Of a DNA stretch of 64,000 bases, positions 53,515 to 64,000 are shown piece after piece. Origin of the DNA: Gammaproteobacteria bacterium HGW-Gammaproteobacteria-13 (GTDB lineage Bacteria > Pseudomonadota > Gammaproteobacteria > Pseudomonadales > Pseudomonadaceae); assembly GCA_002840155.1 (NCBI GenBank), contig PGZH01000014.1, positions 1 through 64,000 on the forward strand, read 5' to 3'. Numbering within the stretch: the first letter of the stretch is position 1; each line of letters opens with the position of its first letter. Under the pieces are notes generated by a model. It saw nothing but the letters and a program-made list of their open reading frames with translations, was not told the DNA's origin and did not search any database. Position numbers and translations under genes: made by a program.

Positions 53515-54371
53515 ACACAGTTAAGAGCGTGCGCGAGTTGCGCGCCGCTGTCGCCCAGGCCCGCGCCGAAGGCAAACAGATCGCCTTCGTCCCGACCATG
53601 GGCAACCTGCATGCCGGCCATGCTGCTCTGGTAGAGAAAGCCGCCCAGCGCGCTGACTTCGTGGTCGCCAGCATCTTCGTCAACCCGTTGCAGTTCGGCC
53701 CCAGCGAAGACCTCGATAAATACCCGCGCACCCTGCTCGCCGATCAGGAAAAACTGGTCGAAGCCGGTTGCCACCTGCTGTTCACCCCGGATGTTGAAGA
53801 AATGTACCCGCACGGCATGGACGGTCAGACCCGCGTCAGCGTGCCAGGGGTTTCCGAAGGCCTGTGCGGCGCCAGTCGCCCTGGGCACTTCGAAGGCGTC
53901 GCCACCGTGGTAAGCAAGCTGTTCAACATGGTGCAGCCGGACCTGGCAATTTTCGGCCAGAAAGACTTCCAGCAACTGGCGGTGATTCGCACCCTGGTAC
54001 GTGACCTAAATATGCCGATCCAGATTATCGGCGAGCCCACCGTACGCGCCGAAGATGGCCTAGCGCTGTCTTCGCGCAACGGTTACCTGAACGCCGAACA
54101 GCGTGAAGTGGCGCCTGTGTTGTACCGTTCATTGCAGGAGATGAGCGCGGCAATTCGCACCGGCGACCGCGACTACGCCAAGCTGATTGCCGCAGCGCAG
54201 CAGCAACACAGCGCCGCCGGTTTTCGCCCGGACTACCTGGAAGTACGCGAAGCCAACAGCCTGCGCCCGGCCAGCGCCGATGATCGCCAGCTAGTGATTC
54301 TGGTGGCCGCCTTTATCGGCAGCACCCGGCTGATCGACAACCTGGCTTTCGACCTCGATACTCCAGGCTGA
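53511..54371 (+). CDS. panC: Pantoate--beta-alanine ligase
   Basis: 286 residues. Joins pantoate and beta-alanine with ATP to give pantothenate. It shows the nucleotidyltransferase HIGH-like motif [12 protein letters not shown], the substrate loop [19 protein letters not shown], and [13 protein letters not shown] overlaps the panB stop by four bases. No panD gene for beta-alanine follows before the terminator. Confidence 0.96.
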   Translation: MNTVKSVRELRAAVAQARAEGKQIAFVPTMGNLHAGHAALVEKAAQRADFVVASIFVNPLQFGPSEDLDKYPRTLLADQEKLVEAGCHLLFTPDVEEMYPHGMDGQTRVSVPGVSEGLCGASRPGHFEGVATVVSKLFNMVQPDLAIFGQKDFQQLAVIRTLVRDLNMPIQIIGEPTVRAEDGLALSSRNGYLNAEQREVAPVLYRSLQEMSAAIRTGDRDYAKLIAAAQQQHSAAGFRPDYLEVREANSLRPASADDRQLVILVAAFIGSTRLIDNLAFDLDTPG

Positions 54372-54415
54372 TCCACTGCGTAGATGCTGGCCCCCTCCCG
54401 CCAGTTACACTCAAG

Positions 54416-54439
54416 GCCCGGATCACTCCGGGCTTTTTT
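54416..54439 (+). terminator. panC terminator
   Basis: GCCCGG-N6-CCGGGC stem followed by six Ts, 45 bp after the panC stop and 38 bp before pgi. Confidence 0.88.
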
Positions 54440-54477
54440 GCATGAATCGTCGAACCCAGAGCAAGGAACACGCACCA

Positions 54478-56142
54478 ATGGCCTATTTCCAGCAGCCGCA
54501 TGACGTCACCCGCCTGCCCGCCTGGCAGGCGCTGCGCGAGCAGCGCGAGCAGATGAACGACTTCAGCATGCGCGAGGCCTTTGCCAGTGATGCGCAACGC
54601 TTTAACCGCTTCTCCCTGAGCAGCTGCGGCCTGCTGCTGGATTACTCGAAGAACCTGATCGACGAAAAGACCCTGGCCCTGTTGGTGCAACTGGCCGAAC
54701 AGACCCAGCTGCAGGAATCCATTCAAGCGCTGTTTACGGGCGATCAGGTCAATGCCTCTGAAGGGCGTGCCGCACTGCACACGGCCCTGCGCAGCCCGAT
54801 TGGCCGCAGCCTGAAACTCGACGGTGTCGACCTGATTCCGCAAGTGCATCGCGTGCTGCATCAGATGACCGAACTGGTCAGCCGCGTGCACAGCGGCCTG
54901 TGGCGCGGCTACAGCGACAAGCCGATCACCGAAGTGGTGAATATCGGCATCGGCGGCTCATTCCTCGGCCCGCAGCTGGTGTCCGAAGCGCTGCGGCCCT
55001 TTACCCAGCGCGGCGTACGCTGCCATTACCTGGCCAATATCGACGGCAGCGAGTTCCGTGAACTGACTGCGCGCCTGAACCCGCAGACCACCCTGTTTAT
55101 CGTCTCGTCAAAATCCTTTGGCACCCTGGAAACCCTGAAGAACGCCCTGGCCGCACGCGACTGGTACCTGGCTCTGGGCGGCCCGGAAGCCGAGCTGCAC
55201 AAACACTTTATTGCGGTGACCAGCAACCCGACTGCCGCCATCGATTTCGGCATCAAGGCGGAAAACATCTTCCCGATGTGGGACTGGGTCGGCGGGCGTT
55301 ATTCGCTGTGGTCGGCCATCGGTCTGCCGATTGCCCTGGCCATCGGCATCTCCAACTTCAAGGAGCTGTTGGCCGGCGCCTACGCCATGGACCAGCACTT
55401 TACCCAGGCGCCACTGGCAGAAAATATGCCGGTGCTGATGGCCCTGCTGGGTATCTGGTACGGCAACTTCTGGGGCGCGAAAAGCCAGGCGATCCTGCCC
55501 TACGACCACTACCTGCGTAACTTCACCAAGCACCTGCAGCAGCTGGATATGGAGTCCAATGGCAAAAGCGTGCGCCAGGACGGCAGCCCCGTGGACTTCA
55601 GCACCGGGCCGGTGATCTGGGGCGGCGTCGGCTGCAACGGCCAGCACGCTTACCACCAGTTGCTGCACCAGGGCACCGAGCTGATTCCGGCGGACTTTAT
55701 CGTGCCGGTGAACAGCTTCAGCCCACTGGCCGACCATCACCAATGGCTGTTTGCCAACTGCCTGTCGCAGAGCCAGGCATTGATGCACGGCAAGACCCGC
55801 GCCGAGGCCGAGGCCGAGCTGCGCGGCAAAGGCCTGGATGAAGCCGAAGTGCAGCGCCTGGCGCCGCACAAGATGATTCCCGGCAATCGCCCGAGCAATA
55901 TCCTTGCGCTCAACCGCATCGACCCGTTCGGCCTCGGCGCGCTGGTGGCGCTGTATGAACACAAGGTGTTTGTGCAGAGCGCCATTTGGGGTATCAACGC
56001 CTTCGACCAGTGGGGCGTCGAGCTAGGCAAGGAACTCGGCCAGGGCGTCTATCAGCGTCTCACTGGTCAGCTCGATGAGCCAGCCAGCGACGCCTCGACC
56101 CAGGGCTTGATCCAGCACTTCCGCGAACGGCATCGCGGCTGA
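54478..56142 (+). CDS. pgi: Glucose-6-phosphate isomerase
   Basis: 554 residues. Interconverts glucose-6-phosphate and fructose-6-phosphate. The signatures [32 protein letters not shown], the catalytic Glu region [20 protein letters not shown] and [15 protein letters not shown] with catalytic His are complete. The frame opens at 54442; ATG 54478 ([10 protein letters not shown]) has AAGGA upstream and matches the family. Confidence 0.97.
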   Translation: MAYFQQPHDVTRLPAWQALREQREQMNDFSMREAFASDAQRFNRFSLSSCGLLLDYSKNLIDEKTLALLVQLAEQTQLQESIQALFTGDQVNASEGRAALHTALRSPIGRSLKLDGVDLIPQVHRVLHQMTELVSRVHSGLWRGYSDKPITEVVNIGIGGSFLGPQLVSEALRPFTQRGVRCHYLANIDGSEFRELTARLNPQTTLFIVSSKSFGTLETLKNALAARDWYLALGGPEAELHKHFIAVTSNPTAAIDFGIKAENIFPMWDWVGGRYSLWSAIGLPIALAIGISNFKELLAGAYAMDQHFTQAPLAENMPVLMALLGIWYGNFWGAKSQAILPYDHYLRNFTKHLQQLDMESNGKSVRQDGSPVDFSTGPVIWGGVGCNGQHAYHQLLHQGTELIPADFIVPVNSFSPLADHHQWLFANCLSQSQALMHGKTRAEAEAELRGKGLDEAEVQRLAPHKMIPGNRPSNILALNRIDPFGLGALVALYEHKVFVQSAIWGINAFDQWGVELGKELGQGVYQRLTGQLDEPASDASTQGLIQHFRERHRG

Positions 56143-56218
56143 TCCACAGCGACCGAGCACAAGGCCAGCACTTGAACCAAGCACCCGCTTGGTTCACCCT
56201 ACGAACATCGCGGAACAC

Positions 56219-56229
56219 AACAACAAGGA
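56219..56229 (+). promoter_or_regulatory. Hfq/Crc-type CA motif at the acs ribosome site
   Basis: AACAACAAGGA overlaps the Shine-Dalgarno sequence just before the acs ATG and fits the AAnAAnAA pattern bound by Hfq/Crc. Upstream, a GAACCAAG / CTTGGTTC hairpin is at 56174-56195. Confidence 0.6.
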
Positions 56230-56235
56230 CCCGCC

Positions 56236-58173
<1,938 letters not shown>

Positions 58174-58181
58174 CTCCAGAC

Positions 58182-58216
58182 GTGGTGCGGCCATGCTCAC
58201 GGCATGGCCGCACCAC
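58182..58216. repeat. 15-bp palindrome between acs and DUF2236 gene
   Basis: Perfect inverted repeat, GTGGTGCGGCCATGC paired with GCATGGCCGCACCAC around a 5-nt loop. No T-run follows. It starts 8 bp after the acs stop and ends 9 bp before the next start codon, so it could protect the acs mRNA end or hide the next ribosome site. Confidence 0.85.
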
Positions 58217-58225
58217 AGAGCCCCT

Positions 58226-59101
58226 ATGGAATTCCTGCGCCGCCGTATCGAAAGCCAAGTCCTTAGCCTGAGCGGTGTCGCCCTCGGTCAGATCGACTTT
58301 GAAAAGCCCCAGGGCGACCCCGGCCTGTTCGGCCCGGATTCGGTGAGCTGGCAGGTGCACGGTGACTTCACCAGCATGCTGATCGGCGGCATCAGCGCCC
58401 TACTGCTGCAAGCCCTGCATCCGTTGGCATTGGCCGGAGTGTGGGACCACTCTAACTTTCGTGAAGACCTGCTCGGTCGCCTGCGTCGCACCGGGCAGTT
58501 TATTTCCGGCACCACCTATGGCTCGCGCGCCGATGCCGACTGGTTGATCGACAAGGTCAAAACCATTCACCTCAAGGTCAGCGGCACCGCCCCAGATGGC
58601 CGCGCCTATGCCGCCAGTGATCCAGCGCTGCTGACCTGGGTGCATGTGGCCGAGGTGCACAGCTTTCTCCAGGCCCACCTGCGTTACCGCAACCCACAGC
58701 TAAGCGAGGCCGATCAGGATCGCTACTACGCGGAAATCGCCTTGATCGCCGAACGCCTGGGTGCCACCCAGGTGCCACGCTCGCGCGCCGAAGTCGCCGC
58801 CTACCTGGCAGCTGTGCGCCCTGAATTGCTTTGCGATGAACGCTCCCTGGAGATTCTGCGCATCCTGCTCGGCGCACCGGCACCCAGCGCCCTCGCCGCA
58901 CCGGCTGCCAAGCTGTTGATGCAGGCCGGTATCGACCTGCTGCCGGCTTGGGCGCAAGAGATGCTCGGCCAGCAGATCAGCCCGTCGCGTAGCCGGGTGA
59001 TCCACGCCGGCGTGCACAGCCTAGCCCCCGTGCTGCGCTGGGCGGTACGTGGCGGCGCCATCCACCGCGCGCGCAAACGTTTGCAGTTGCCGCCGCGCTG
59101 A
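58226..59101 (+). CDS. DUF2236 (MpaB-like) oxygenase family protein
   Basis: 291 residues, all-helical. DUF2236 features are the GDFTSMLIGGISALLLQALHPLALAGVWDHSNFRED stretch, the invariant Arg/His-containing RRTGQFISGTTYGSRADADWLIDKVKTIH, and the haem-type His in WVHVAEVHSFLQAHLRY. Relatives include the rubber-cleaving Lcp and fungal MpaB oxygenases, which bind b-type haem. Substrate unknown. The frame opens at 58193; ATG 58226 (MEFLRRRIE) is chosen though no ribosome site is obvious. Confidence 0.83.
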   Translation: MEFLRRRIESQVLSLSGVALGQIDFEKPQGDPGLFGPDSVSWQVHGDFTSMLIGGISALLLQALHPLALAGVWDHSNFREDLLGRLRRTGQFISGTTYGSRADADWLIDKVKTIHLKVSGTAPDGRAYAASDPALLTWVHVAEVHSFLQAHLRYRNPQLSEADQDRYYAEIALIAERLGATQVPRSRAEVAAYLAAVRPELLCDERSLEILRILLGAPAPSALAAPAAKLLMQAGIDLLPAWAQEMLGQQISPSRSRVIHAGVHSLAPVLRWAVRGGAIHRARKRLQLPPR

Positions 59102-59196
59102 CCGGCCGGTTCGCACGCTGGCCGTAAACAAAGCCGCTGTGCCACCATAACGACCTCTCGCGGCCTGCCGCGCCTGTTACTTGTGAGGATCGCGTT

Positions 59197-60378
59197 ATGC
59201 AAGACGTCGTCATCGTTGCCGCCACCCGCACCGCCATCGGCAGCTTTCAGGGTGCGCTGGCCAATATCCCGGCACCGGAACTGGGCGCTGCGGTAATCCG
59301 CCGCCTGCTGGAACAAACCGGCCTGGACGGCGCGCAGGTCGACGAAGTGATCCTCGGCCAGGTGCTGACCGCAGGCAGCGGACAGAATCCGGCGCGTCAG
59401 GCAGCAATCCTCGCTGGCCTGCCGCACGCCGTACCAGCGCTGACCCTGAACAAGGTTTGCGGTTCGGGCCTCAAAGCCCTGCACCTGGGCGCGCAAGCGA
59501 TCCGCTGCGGCGACGCCGAGGTGATCATCGCCGGTGGCATGGAGAACATGAGTCTGGCCCCCTACGTAATGCCTGGCGCGCGTACCGGCCTGCGCATGGG
59601 CCACGCCAAGCTGGTCGACACCATGATCACCGACGGCCTGTGGGACGCCTTCAACGACTACCACATGGGCATCACCGCCGAGAATCTGGTGGAGAAATAC
59701 GACATCAGCCGCGAAGCCCAGGACGCCTTCGCCGCCGCCTCGCAGCAGAAGGCCGTAGCCGCCATCGAAGCCGGGCGTTTCAATGATGAAATAACCCCGA
59801 TCCTGATTCCCCAGCGCAAGGGCGACCCGGTTGCCTTCACCACTGACGAGCAGCCTCGCGCCGGCACTACAGCCGAATCGTTAGGCAAACTTAAGCCGGC
59901 ATTCAAGAAGGACGGCAGCGTCACCGCCGGCAACGCCTCCAGCCTCAACGATGGCGCCTCCGCCGTGTTGCTGATGAGCGCCGCCAAAGCCCAGGCCCTC
60001 GGCCTGCCGGTACTGGCGAAGATCGCCAGCTATGCCAACGCTGGCGTCGATCCGGCGATCATGGGCATCGGCCCGGTCAGCGCCACCCAGCGCTGCCTGG
60101 CCAAGGCCGGCTGGAGCATCGCGGATCTGGACCTGATCGAAGCCAACGAAGCCTTCGCCGCGCAAGCCCTGGCAGTGGGCAAAGAGCTGGGCTGGGACGC
60201 CAGCAAGGTCAACGTCAACGGCGGCGCCATTGCCCTCGGCCACCCCATTGGCGGCTCCGGCTGCCGCGTGCTGGTCACTCTGCTGCACGAGATGATCAAA
60301 CGCGACGCCAAGAAAGGCCTCGCCACCCTGTGCATCGGCGGCGGTCAAGGCGTAGCATTGGCTATCGAACGGGCCTGA
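59197..60378 (+). CDS. Acetyl-CoA C-acetyltransferase (thiolase)
   Basis: 393 residues. Condenses or cleaves acetoacetyl-CoA. Catalytic Cys88 is in [12 protein letters not shown], His349 in [16 protein letters not shown] and Cys379 in [13 protein letters not shown], so all three residues are present. It is an AtoB/PhaA-type degradative or biosynthetic thiolase. No CoA-transferase or reductase gene lies next to it, so the pathway cannot be fixed. GTGAGGAT precedes the ATG. Confidence 0.93.
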   Translation: MQDVVIVAATRTAIGSFQGALANIPAPELGAAVIRRLLEQTGLDGAQVDEVILGQVLTAGSGQNPARQAAILAGLPHAVPALTLNKVCGSGLKALHLGAQAIRCGDAEVIIAGGMENMSLAPYVMPGARTGLRMGHAKLVDTMITDGLWDAFNDYHMGITAENLVEKYDISREAQDAFAAASQQKAVAAIEAGRFNDEITPILIPQRKGDPVAFTTDEQPRAGTTAESLGKLKPAFKKDGSVTAGNASSLNDGASAVLLMSAAKAQALGLPVLAKIASYANAGVDPAIMGIGPVSATQRCLAKAGWSIADLDLIEANEAFAAQALAVGKELGWDASKVNVNGGAIALGHPIGGSGCRVLVTLLHEMIKRDAKKGLATLCIGGGQGVALAIERA

Positions 60379-60401
60379 CAACGGCGCTCAGTTATAGCGA
60401 C

Positions 60402-60440
60402 AAAAAAGCCGGCCCCATCAATCTGGGAGCCGGCTTTTTT
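60402..60440 (+). terminator. Thiolase terminator
   Basis: AAAAAAGCCGG / CCGGCTTTTTT stem, 23 bp after the stop. Its symmetric arms could end transcription in both directions. Confidence 0.87.
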
Positions 60441-60555
60441 ATTTGCCATCGACAGCAATGATGATTGCTATTGACCGCCTGCGTTTCTCAAGAGTCGGGC
60501 TGCGGCGCAACATTAGCCCCGTAGCCACTTACCCCACTCTTCCGAGGACACCCAG

Positions 60556-61086
60556 ATGAACAAGTACCTGATCGCTTCCCTGCTTGCCGCCAGCCTGGCC
60601 AGCAATGTTTTCGCTGCTGATGGCGCAGAACGCAGCCTGAGCAACCGCATCGCCGCTGATGGCTTTGACCGTACCAGCATCAACCGCATCGCCGAAGATG
60701 GTGCAGATCGCACCGGCGGTAACCGCGTAGCCGCTGACGGTGCTGATCGTACTGGTGGTAACCGCGTAGCTGCTGATGGCGCTGACCGTACTGGTGGCAA
60801 CCGCGTCGCTGCTGATGGCGCTGACCGCACTGGCGGTAACCGCATCGCTGCTGACGGCGCTGACCGTACTGGCAGCAACCGCGTCGCTGCTGATGGCGCA
60901 GATCGTACTGGCGACAACCGCGTCGCTGCTGATGGTGCTGACCGCACTGGCGGCAACCGCATCGCTGCTGATGGCGCTGACCGCACTGGCGTTAACCGCG
61001 TCGCTGCTGATGGTGCTGACCGCACTGGTGGCAACCGTGTAGCTGCTGATGGCGCAGATCGCACTGGCATCAACCGCGTCGTCTGA
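60556..61086 (+). CDS. Exported 13-residue tandem-repeat protein
   Basis: 176 residues: a 20-residue signal peptide (MNKYLIASLLAASLASNVFA), then exactly twelve 13-residue repeats and nothing else. The consensus unit is ADGADRTGGNRVA; the first two units (ADGAERSLSNRIA, ADGFDRTSINRIA) are the most divergent. Asp, Arg, Gly and Asn dominate, with no Cys and no aromatic residue except one Phe. Related short-repeat exported proteins occur in Pseudomonas, sometimes annotated phage infection protein without support. A monocistronic unit between two terminators; GAGGAC precedes the ATG. Function unknown. Confidence 0.85.
   Translation: MNKYLIASLLAASLASNVFAADGAERSLSNRIAADGFDRTSINRIAEDGADRTGGNRVAADGADRTGGNRVAADGADRTGGNRVAADGADRTGGNRIAADGADRTGSNRVAADGADRTGDNRVAADGADRTGGNRIAADGADRTGVNRVAADGADRTGGNRVAADGADRTGINRVV
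60616..61083 (+). repeat. Twelve 39-bp coding repeats
   Basis: Twelve uninterrupted 39-bp units that encode the whole mature protein. Units differ mainly at synonymous positions (GCT/GCC/GCA, GTA/GTC, GGT/GGC), while Ala-Asp-Gly-Ala-Asp-Arg-Thr-Gly is kept in ten of them. Confidence 0.95.
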
Positions 61087-61107
61087 CCGAATAACACTCG
61101 CAAATTA

Positions 61108-61137
61108 AAGGGCACCTTAGGGTGCCCTTGCTGTTTT
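61108..61137 (+). terminator. Terminator after the repeat-protein gene
   Basis: AAGGGCACC / GGTGCCCTT stem (61108-61116 with 61121-61129) followed by a T-run, 22 bp after the stop. Confidence 0.85.
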
Positions 61138-61205
61138 TGCCGAGCCTGCGTCCCGGCAGGTGAATCTTGATAAACTGCGCGCCCTCCTTTTTCGAGTCGC
61201 CGCGC

Positions 61206-62222
61206 ATGCACTCTCTCGATCAGGCGCTGCGCGCCGCACTGGATAACCGTCACGACCTGCTGGCCGAGCTACATCAGCAAGGCACCGACTGCTATCGCCT
61301 GTTTCATGGCAGCCAAGAAGGCGCCGGCGGCCTGACCATCGACCGTTACGGCCCACAATTGCTGGTGCAAAGCTTTCACCAGAGCCTGAGTCGCGACGAA
61401 CTGTTGCAACTGGCCGAGCAGTGCCAGACCAGCCTCGGCGAACAACTACTGCTGGTGTACAACGACCGTTCCCAGGGCAACTCGCGGATCGACCGCTCAG
61501 ATGCGGTCTACCAGGCCGAGCCGGCGGCACTGGCAGACCTGATCGGCCATGAATGGGGCCTCAACTACCGCGTGCGCGGCCGCCATACCGGGCAAGACCC
61601 GCTGCTGTTTCTCGACCTGCGCAACGCCCGCGGCTGGGTCAAAGCGCACAGTGCCGGCAAGTCGGTGCTTAACCTGTTCGCCTACACCTGCGGCGTCGGT
61701 TTGAGTGCGGCCGCTGGCGGAGCCAGCGAAGTCGTCAATCTGGACTTTGCCGAAGGCAATCTGGCGGTCGGTCGTGAGAATGGCGCGCTCAATCCGCAGC
61801 TGCAACCCATGCAGTTTGTCCAGTCGGACTACTTCCCGGCGATTCGCCAGCTGGCAGGTCTGCCAATCAATGCGCGGCGCGGGCAGAAGCTGCCGCACTA
61901 TCCGCGCCTTGAGCAACGTCAGTTCGATCTGGTGCTGCTCGATCCACCCGCCTGGGCCAAGAGCGCTTTCGGCACCGTCGATCTGCTGCGCGATTACCAG
62001 AGCCTGCTCAAGCCAGCGATCCTCGCCACCGCCGATGATGGTGTACTGATCTGCTGCAACAACCTGGCAAAAGTCGCCATGGCCGATTGGCGCGAACAGG
62101 TGTTGCGCTGCGCGGAAAAACTCGGCCGTCCGGTACGCGATTGGCAGATGCTGCCACCGGCCAGCGACTTCCCCTCGCAGGATGGTCAACCGCCGCTGAA
62201 GACCCTGATCCTGCAGTTCTGA
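61206..62222 (+). CDS. RlmI-like class I SAM-dependent methyltransferase
   Basis: 338 residues. The N-terminal half has the RlmI/RlmK-type segment DCYRLFHGSQEGAGGLTIDRYGPQLLVQ. The catalytic half has LNLFAYTCGVGLSAAAGG (SAM motif I), DLVLLDPPAWAKS (motif IV, DPP) and LICCNNLAKV. It probably methylates rRNA or tRNA. The frame opens at 61167; ATG 61206 (MHSLDQAL) is preferred. Exact target unknown. Confidence 0.85.
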   Translation: MHSLDQALRAALDNRHDLLAELHQQGTDCYRLFHGSQEGAGGLTIDRYGPQLLVQSFHQSLSRDELLQLAEQCQTSLGEQLLLVYNDRSQGNSRIDRSDAVYQAEPAALADLIGHEWGLNYRVRGRHTGQDPLLFLDLRNARGWVKAHSAGKSVLNLFAYTCGVGLSAAAGGASEVVNLDFAEGNLAVGRENGALNPQLQPMQFVQSDYFPAIRQLAGLPINARRGQKLPHYPRLEQRQFDLVLLDPPAWAKSAFGTVDLLRDYQSLLKPAILATADDGVLICCNNLAKVAMADWREQVLRCAEKLGRPVRDWQMLPPASDFPSQDGQPPLKTLILQF

Positions 62223-62323
62223 CGCTCCGCCAGCGTGAAGAAAATCCCCGCGTAGAGCCTCTGCGGAACTGCGCACGCGTGCCATACTCCAAGGCACTTC
62301 TCGTCGGGATAGATGACGTTTTT

Positions 62324-64000
62324 ATGCTTAAAGGAATAAAGCGCGCTGCCAGCGCCATTGTTATCGCCGTTGCCCTCTACAGCCTGCTGGGTTTTCTGAT
62401 TTTGCCCGGTCTCGGCCTGCGCATCGCCAACCAACAGCTGGCGCAATACGCCGAAGTACCCGCCACGCTGCAGCGCCTGCAACTCAACCCGTTCAGCCTG
62501 GAGCTCAGCCTCTGGGGCCTGCAGATTGGCGAAGCCGACCAGCAGCAGATCGCCTTCGAACGCCTGTATGCCAACCTGCAACTCGACAGCCTTTGGAGCG
62601 GCGTGTTGCACCTGGCCGATATCGAACTGGACAAACCGCACAGCGAAGTGCTGTTCGGCAAAGATGGTCGGCTTAATCTGACCCAGCTGTTCAAGCTGCC
62701 ACCCAGCCCGCAACCTGCGGCCGAAGAACCGGCCGGCGAGCCGTTCCCGCTGCGCATCGCGCGGATCAAGCTGAGCGGCGGCAACGTGCACTTTCAAGAC
62801 CTGCGCCCCAGCGAGCCAATCGAATTCATCTACGACGATCTCAACTTCGAGCTGTTCAACCTCAGCACCCTGCCCGACGACAATGCCGACATGAGCCTGG
62901 TCGCCACTGGCCCCACCGGAGGGCGGATCGACTGGACCGGCCGCATCAGCCTGGTCCCCATCAGCTCCAGCGGCAGCCTGAAAGTCACTGACGGCAAACT
63001 GAAAGCCATCTGGCCCTACGTACGCGATGCGGTGCCGCTGGTGTTGGAAGACGGTACCGTCAACCTCAGCAGCGATTACAGCCTCAACCTCGCCAAAGGC
63101 ACCGAACTGCTGCTGAGCAACACCCAGCTCAGCGTCAGCAGCTTTGCCATCAAGAGCCCGGCGGACAAACCGCTGTTGCGCCTGGAAAGCCTGGATATCA
63201 GCGAAACCAGCGTGGACCTGGCCAAGCAGCAGGTCATAGTCGGCAAAATTCGGAGCCAGAAGCTGGAAACCTGGGCCGCGCGTGAGGCCGATGGCCAACT
63301 CGACTGGCAAAAACTGCTGGCCAGCCAACCTGCTAAACCGGCTCCAGCTCCAGCTCCAGCTCCAAATGAGGGGGGCGCAGGCTCGGCAGCAACGGAACCC
63401 GAGCCTGCTAAAGAGCCAAGCGCACCGACTACCGCAGAGCAATCTGCCGACCTGGAGACAGCCACTGCAGGCCAGCCGGAAGAGCCCAGCAAACCCTGGC
63501 AGGTAATCCTGCGTGACGTGCAATTGCGCGACTATCAGGTGCATCTGGCCGACCGCGCCGGCGGCGCGGAAGTCAAAATCGATCTGGCACCACTCAACCT
63601 CGATCTGAGCAACTTCGACAGCCTGGGCACCTCGCCGTTTGCCCTCAAGCTCGACACTGGGGTGAACAAGAGCGGGCAGATCAAGGCCGACGGCCAGGTG
63701 CAACTGACCCCGACCACGGCCAAGCTGCAGGTTGCCACCCGCGATATCGACCTGCGCCTGGCGCAGACTTACCTGAGCCCCTTCGTGCGCCTGGAGCTGC
63801 GCAGTGGCAAACTCGGCAGCGACCTGGCGGTTGATCTGCAGAGCGTCGAACCGCTGGCCTTCAGCATTGGTGGGCAAGCCGAGATCAACCAACTGCACAC
63901 CCTCGACACGCTCAAGGAGCGCGACTTCCTCAAGTGGCAACAGGTCGTGGTTGAAGGGCTCGATTACCAGCACGGCAAGGGCCTGGCGATTGGCCAGGTC
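62324..64000 (+). CDS. DUF748 / AsmA-like membrane protein, 3' part beyond window
   Basis: At least 559 codons with no stop before the window end. It starts MLKGIKRAASAIVIAVALYS, a membrane anchor, then LRIANQQLAQYAEVPATLQRLQLNPFSLELSLWGLQIGE, the opening of DUF748 proteins (AsmA/TamB-like repeats facing the periplasm). A Pro/Ala/Glu linker built partly on repeated CCAGCT bases lies near 63340-63440, about residues 340-372. Such proteins are thought to span the periplasm and affect lipid transport or envelope integrity; the family role is not settled. Confidence 0.85.
   Translation, partial: MLKGIKRAASAIVIAVALYSLLGFLILPGLGLRIANQQLAQYAEVPATLQRLQLNPFSLELSLWGLQIGEADQQQIAFERLYANLQLDSLWSGVLHLADIELDKPHSEVLFGKDGRLNLTQLFKLPPSPQPAAEEPAGEPFPLRIARIKLSGGNVHFQDLRPSEPIEFIYDDLNFELFNLSTLPDDNADMSLVATGPTGGRIDWTGRISLVPISSSGSLKVTDGKLKAIWPYVRDAVPLVLEDGTVNLSSDYSLNLAKGTELLLSNTQLSVSSFAIKSPADKPLLRLESLDISETSVDLAKQQVIVGKIRSQKLETWAAREADGQLDWQKLLASQPAKPAPAPAPAPNEGGAGSAATEPEPAKEPSAPTTAEQSADLETATAGQPEEPSKPWQVILRDVQLRDYQVHLADRAGGAEVKIDLAPLNLDLSNFDSLGTSPFALKLDTGVNKSGQIKADGQVQLTPTTAKLQVATRDIDLRLAQTYLSPFVRLELRSGKLGSDLAVDLQSVEPLAFSIGGQAEINQLHTLDTLKERDFLKWQQVVVEGLDYQHGKGLAIGQV

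Noticed and set aside
60616-61083. CRISPR-like regular repeats
   Set aside because: The 39-bp units are contiguous with no spacers and are in-frame coding sequence.
60513-61253. 246-codon minus-strand frame over the 39-bp repeats
   Set aside because: Open only because the repeat unit lacks stops on both strands; no signal or ribosome site.
62186-63973. 595-codon frame opposite the DUF748 gene
   Set aside because: The plus strand has the DUF748 opening and membrane anchor; the minus frame is a codon-bias shadow.

Overview
The window is about 64 kb of a Pseudomonas chromosome. Gene content and order match the core of the genus: pssA-ilvC-ilvH-ilvI, mrcB, cbpA-prrF-haem uptake, desB/desT-ureEFG, cbrX-cbrA-cbrB-crcZ-pcnB-folK-panBC-pgi-acs. 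The order differs from P. aeruginosa as I remember it: an ilvY gene sits between ilvC and ilvIH, tonB/exbB/exbD lie inside the haem operon, and panD is absent after panC. That points to another lineage of the genus. I see no insertion sequence, prophage, CRISPR array, tRNA or rRNA. Mobile-type DNA is limited to REP-like palindromes.

Layout. 0-9.7 kb (mostly minus strand): phosphatidylserine synthase, branched-chain amino-acid biosynthesis with its LysR regulator IlvY, a DUF4124 protein, a YqcC-like protein with a TPR lipoprotein, and PBP1b. 9.8-13.8 kb (plus): kinase-like/ATPase protein, pentapeptide protein, methyltransferase, TfoX C-terminal-domain protein and the cAMP-binding protein CbpA. 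13.9-23.3 kb: a Fur-boxed PrrF small RNA, then a nine-gene minus-strand haem operon (tonB, phuS, exbB, exbD, phuT, phuU, phuV, chaN-like, NTF2-like) divergent from a haem receptor across a Fur box. 23.4-31.4 kb: Rieske protein, lipase, methyltransferase, the DesT-controlled desaturase pair, and urease accessory genes ureE, ureF, ureG and hupE/ureJ. 31.7-34.7 kb: a glycerophosphodiesterase, a 1.1-kb non-coding interval rich in DnaA boxes, and a DUF808 membrane protein.

34.7-45.0 kb (minus) holds the least understood genes. An MscS channel is followed by three large genes for a predicted peptide-ligating system (transglutaminase, circularly permuted ATP-grasp plus alpha-E, transglutaminase plus DUF2126 amidoligase), and then a lipoprotein pair (di-haem cytochrome c plus parallel beta-helix). 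45.2-50.4 kb is the carbon/nitrogen master circuit: CbrX, the transporter-kinase CbrA, the sigma54 activator CbrB, and the Hfq/Crc decoy RNA CrcZ with its CbrB site and sigma54 promoter. 50.6-64 kb carries pcnB-folK-panB-panC, pgi, acs (with an Hfq/Crc-type motif next to its RBS), a DUF2236 protein, a thiolase, an exported protein made of twelve 13-residue repeats, an rRNA-type methyltransferase and the start of a DUF748 protein cut by the window end.

Two circuits can be read directly from the DNA. Iron and haem: Fur boxes control PrrF and the haem genes together. Carbon: CbrB drives crcZ, and acs is a plausible downstream Hfq/Crc target in the same window. Functions come from recognised families and motifs; no database search was run.
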